Shown: positions 6,961 through 9,078 of the stretch, in pieces
Layout of the letters: the number at the start of each line of letters is the position of its first letter
How positions within the stretch are numbered: the first letter of the stretch is position 1
From: an uncultured Porphyromonas sp.
GTDB lineage: Bacteria; Bacteroidota; Bacteroidia; Bacteroidales; Porphyromonadaceae
NCBI RefSeq assembly: GCF_915070105.1
Contig: NZ_CAJZFJ010000075.1
Span: forward strand, 1 to 9,078
Reading direction: 5' to 3'
DNA length: 9,078 nt
Translations under genes and position numbers: made by a program
The notes under the pieces: generated by a model
What the model saw: only the letters and a program-made list of their open reading frames with translations
Told to the model about the DNA's origin: nothing
The model's database searches: none

Positions 6961-8790
6961 CTAGAAGGAGGGATAGCCGTAGGGAAGGCGTGCTTGTATG
7001 CCTGTGTAGGTGAAGCTCTGACGAAGGAACTGCTGCAGACGGCGCTCCTGCTCCGTCATCAGCTTCTCCCTTACTCGGGCAACGAAGCCATCGGAGGTGG
7101 AGTTGCTCATCAGCTGATCCCAGAAGCTATAGCTCGTGGTGCCATAGTGGATATAGTAGTCGTCCGAGATATTCGCTAGCTTGGCGGCGAGCTTGATAGC
7201 GGTCTCCAGTCCACCTAGTTCGTCTACGAGACCGAGGGCTTTAGCCTTTTCGCCGAGCCAGACACGACCCTGCCCGACATGGTCTACTGAGTCTACGCTC
7301 ATCCCTCTACCCTCGGCGACACGAGAGAGGAAGGTGCGGTAGCCGCGCTCTACCATACCTTGGATGACAGCCTTCTGTTCGGGGCTAAGTCCGTTGATGC
7401 CTATCCCGAAGATCCCCCCGACCTCTAGGTCAGCGTAGGGAGAGGTCTTGACGACATCCATGCTTAGGCCTAGTCGCTTAGCAAGGGTGGAGGCTTCGGG
7501 AACGATCCCAAAGATACCTATGGAGCCCGTCAAGGTCATTGGGCTAGCTACGACTGCATCTGCGGCGGAGGCTATGTAGTAGCCCCCCGAGGCAGCGACA
7601 TCACCCATTGATACGACGACGGGGAACTTCTTCTTGAGTTCTCGGATCTGGTGCCAGATCTGTTCTGAGAGGAATGCGCTTCCTCCCGGAGAGTTGATGC
7701 GCAGGACAAGGGCCTTGGTGCTTGAGCCGTCATCTCCGAGACGCTTGAGCTGTGAAGCGAGATTACTCTGTATGCCCCCTTGGCTGTAGGGGCTATCCAT
7801 GATTTCACCCTCGGCATAGAGGACAGTGATTTGCTTTGAGCCCTTGGGTTCATCTGTGGCATCGGGCACAAGGACGAGGTCGCTGAGGGTCACCTGACGT
7901 ACCTTGCTGGGGGAGGATACTCCGAGCTTTCGGGCAATCACTTCCTCCATATCTAGGCGATAGGCAAGGGTGTCTACGAGTCCGCTCTTTACGTAAATCT
8001 GTGACTCTGCGAAGGCACGTCCCCCTTCAGCAAAGGCACGGACGCTGTCTATGGGGAGCTTACGTGCTGAGGCAATACCAGAGAGCATGTGCTCCCAAGC
8101 TCCATTGAGGTATGTCTGTATCTGCTCGCGGTTAGGCTCGCTTAGTTTGTCGAGGATGAACGGCTCTACGGCACCCTTGTAGGTACCCACCTTGAAGACC
8201 TCAGCCTTGATCCCGAGTTTCTCCAGAGCTTCGTGCATCATCAGGGTGCTACTGGCCATCCCGACTAGGGGGATCATCCCCTCGGGGTTGAGTACTATGC
8301 GGTCTGCTACGGAGGCTAGGTAGTAAGCCTTCTGTGAATAGCCGTCTGCGTAGGCGATGATGAACTTGCCACTCTTCTTGAAGTCTACTAGAGCCTCACG
8401 AAGGTCATCTGTGGAGGCTAGCCCAGCGGAGAGGTTCTCGACGTTGAGGTAGATCCCCTTGATGTTGGGGTTGTGTTTTGCCTTGCGTATGCCTTGAAGG
8501 GCTTGGGTTAGGGAAACCGGCTTTTCAGAGGAGCGTCCGAAGGGGATGATGCTACTTAGGTCATCCGTCACGACGATCTCCTGAAGTGAAGCGACATCGA
8601 TACGTAGGACGGTATTGTCTCGTATCGTGACGCTACGATCACCAGATAGTACAGCTCCTATAATGAGGCTAATAGTGACAAAGAAGAAGATAAAGCAGAA
8701 GAGGAGGTGTGCTCCAAGGAACCCAAGGAATGAGGCTAGGACGGTCTTCCAGAAGCCTAGTGGTTGCTTGGGAGGTAGATTTGTATCCAT
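6961..8790 (-). CDS. sppA: Signal peptide peptidase SppA, 67K type (protease IV)
   Basis: An inner-membrane serine protease of 609 residues that degrades cleaved signal peptides and related membrane peptides. One N-terminal membrane segment (about 16-48) anchors it, with the bulk predicted to face the periplasm. Two tandem SppA/ClpP-like domains give the 67K size class. In the first, AYADGYSQKAYYLASVADRI (146-165) and VGTYKGAVEPF (201-211) are seen; K205 aligns with the E. coli catalytic lysine. The second has RINSPGGSAFLSEQIW (364-379) and GDVAASGGYYIASAADAVVA (396-415), with the nucleophile S401. The Ser-Lys dyad thus appears intact, split across the two domains as in E. coli. The start is the first ATG before the membrane segment. 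It is the first gene of the minus-strand group with lpxK and thiL; a candidate promoter lies 85 bp upstream. Confidence 0.97.
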   Translation of the reverse strand: MDTNLPPKQPLGFWKTVLASFLGFLGAHLLFCFIFFFVTISLIIGAVLSGDRSVTIRDNTVLRIDVASLQEIVVTDDLSSIIPFGRSSEKPVSLTQALQGIRKAKHNPNIKGIYLNVENLSAGLASTDDLREALVDFKKSGKFIIAYADGYSQKAYYLASVADRIVLNPEGMIPLVGMASSTLMMHEALEKLGIKAEVFKVGTYKGAVEPFILDKLSEPNREQIQTYLNGAWEHMLSGIASARKLPIDSVRAFAEGGRAFAESQIYVKSGLVDTLAYRLDMEEVIARKLGVSSPSKVRQVTLSDLVLVPDATDEPKGSKQITVLYAEGEIMDSPYSQGGIQSNLASQLKRLGDDGSSTKALVLRINSPGGSAFLSEQIWHQIRELKKKFPVVVSMGDVAASGGYYIASAADAVVASPMTLTGSIGIFGIVPEASTLAKRLGLSMDVVKTSPYADLEVGGIFGIGINGLSPEQKAVIQGMVERGYRTFLSRVAEGRGMSVDSVDHVGQGRVWLGEKAKALGLVDELGGLETAIKLAAKLANISDDYYIHYGTTSYSFWDQLMSNSTSDGFVARVREKLMTEQERRLQQFLRQSFTYTGIQARLPYGYPSF

Positions 8791-8874
8791 GTGGTGAAGG
8801 TGGGGTATAGTGTTGATGTCAATGCTTCAATATCTAGTAGTAGCCTCCGAGGCCATAGTCTCTAAGGCTAAGTG

Positions 8875-8882
8875 CAAATATA
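8875..8882 (-). promoter_or_regulatory. sppA: Candidate Bacteroidota-type -7 promoter element for sppA
   Basis: On the minus strand this reads TATATTTG, an exact match to the TAnnTTTG element recognised by the primary sigma factor of Bacteroidota. It faces sppA, would give a 5' leader of about 80 bases, and sits in AT-rich DNA (about 8872-8900) that contrasts with the surroundings. I see no good TTTG or TTG element at the expected distance upstream, so the -33 part is weak or missing. Confidence 0.5.
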
Positions 8883-8952
8883 CTAAATACTTTACATTGA
8901 CCTTCCCTCATAACCTAGGCTATCAGGGCTGATGCATGAAATCACCACAGTG

Positions 8953-8969
8953 TGACGACAAGGTCGTCA
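8953..8969. repeat. Perfect 7-bp inverted repeat with 3-base loop
   Basis: TGACGAC and GTCGTCA flank the loop AAG. It can form a short hairpin in RNA from either strand. No T-run follows on either strand, so it is not a typical terminator. Its role is unknown; it could be an operator half-site pair or part of a structured leader. Confidence 0.5.
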
Positions 8970-9028
8970 AGGAGCATACGCCGAAGATAGAAGTATCTAT
9001 GTCCTAGTCTAGATATGCCCAGAGAATA

Positions 9029-9044
9029 CCTCCTACCTAGGAGG
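9029..9044. repeat. 7-bp inverted repeat CCTCCTA/TAGGAGG with 2-base centre
   Basis: The arms CCTCCTA and TAGGAGG face each other across CC. A 2-base loop is too tight for a full RNA hairpin, so only the outer pairs would form in RNA. As DNA it is a nearly continuous palindrome, more like a protein-binding site. It ends 5 bp before the larger dyad at 9050-9077. Confidence 0.4.
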
Positions 9045-9049
9045 GATGA

Positions 9050-9077
9050 GTATACACGTGTGTACACAACTGTATAC
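9050..9077. promoter_or_regulatory. 28-bp near-perfect dyad, possible operator
   Basis: The sequence is symmetric about the point between 9063 and 9064: outer arms GTATACA (9050-9056) and TGTATAC (9071-9077), inner perfect 10-bp palindrome TGTGTACACA (9059-9068), with only the two-base steps CG and AC breaking symmetry. In total 24 of 28 positions are symmetric. The lack of any loop and the alternating TA/GT/AC content suggest a binding site for a dimeric or tetrameric regulator rather than a hairpin. It lies about 170 bp upstream of the candidate sppA promoter and may belong to a neighbouring gene beyond the window. Confidence 0.45.
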
Positions 9078-9078
9078 C

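Larger units (their letters stand above)
8791..9078. other. 288-bp non-coding region upstream of sppA, to window edge
   Basis: No open reading frame with recognisable content or a convincing RNA gene is seen on either strand. The part nearest sppA holds its probable leader and promoter. The rest (about 8905-9078) is notably rich in short dyads: ATCAG-GG-CTGAT at 8922-8933, a 7-bp stem at 8953-8969, CCTCCTA-CC-TAGGAGG at 9029-9044 and the large dyad at 9050-9077. The next gene lies outside the window, so its orientation and the purpose of these dyads are unknown. Confidence 0.65.

Noticed and set aside
8615..8797. 60-codon plus-strand open frame opposite the start of sppA
   Set aside because: It is antisense to the SppA membrane anchor, basic and low in information, with no promoter or family motif.

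Overview
The window looks like the chromosome of a Gram-negative member of the Bacteroidota, most likely Porphyromonas or a close relative. LpxK shows that lipid A, and so an outer membrane, is made. A 67K-type SppA next to LpxK, and TsaC next to a CLC protein, are arrangements I recall from this phylum. Start codons mostly lack a Shine-Dalgarno sequence, and the one good promoter candidate has the Bacteroidota -7 form TAnnTTTG. Base composition is slightly above 50% GC by eye and even along the window. The genus is an inference.

Layout, left to right: a plus-strand gene for a small unrecognised lipoprotein (15-494); a strong hairpin between convergent genes (515-557); then seven minus-strand genes transcribed right to left. 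These fall into two tightly packed groups. The upstream group is sppA (8790-6961), lpxK (6925-5816) and thiL (5787-4750), with gaps of 35 and 28 bp. The downstream group is a tsaC-like gene (4534-3935), a CLC chloride transporter or channel with two CBS domains (3909-2110), an AlkC/AlkD-like DNA alkylation repair gene (2085-1291) and an RluA-family pseudouridine synthase (1281-580), with gaps of 25, 24 and 9 bp. A 215-bp spacer holding an imperfect 46-bp tandem repeat separates the groups. The last 288 bp (8791-9078) have no gene that I can support. They hold the probable sppA promoter and several dyads, the best being a 28-bp one at 9050-9077.

The first group combines envelope work (peptide cleavage in the inner membrane, lipid A phosphorylation) with the last step of thiamine diphosphate synthesis. 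The second combines tRNA threonylcarbamoylation, anion transport, DNA base repair and RNA pseudouridylation. These are housekeeping genes with intact motifs. There are no mobile elements, CRISPR arrays or defence genes, and I do not see a new multi-gene system. The points most worth a second look are the repeat-bearing spacer, the edge dyad, a channel-like valine in the CLC protein at the usual internal proton-glutamate position, and the lipoprotein of unknown role.
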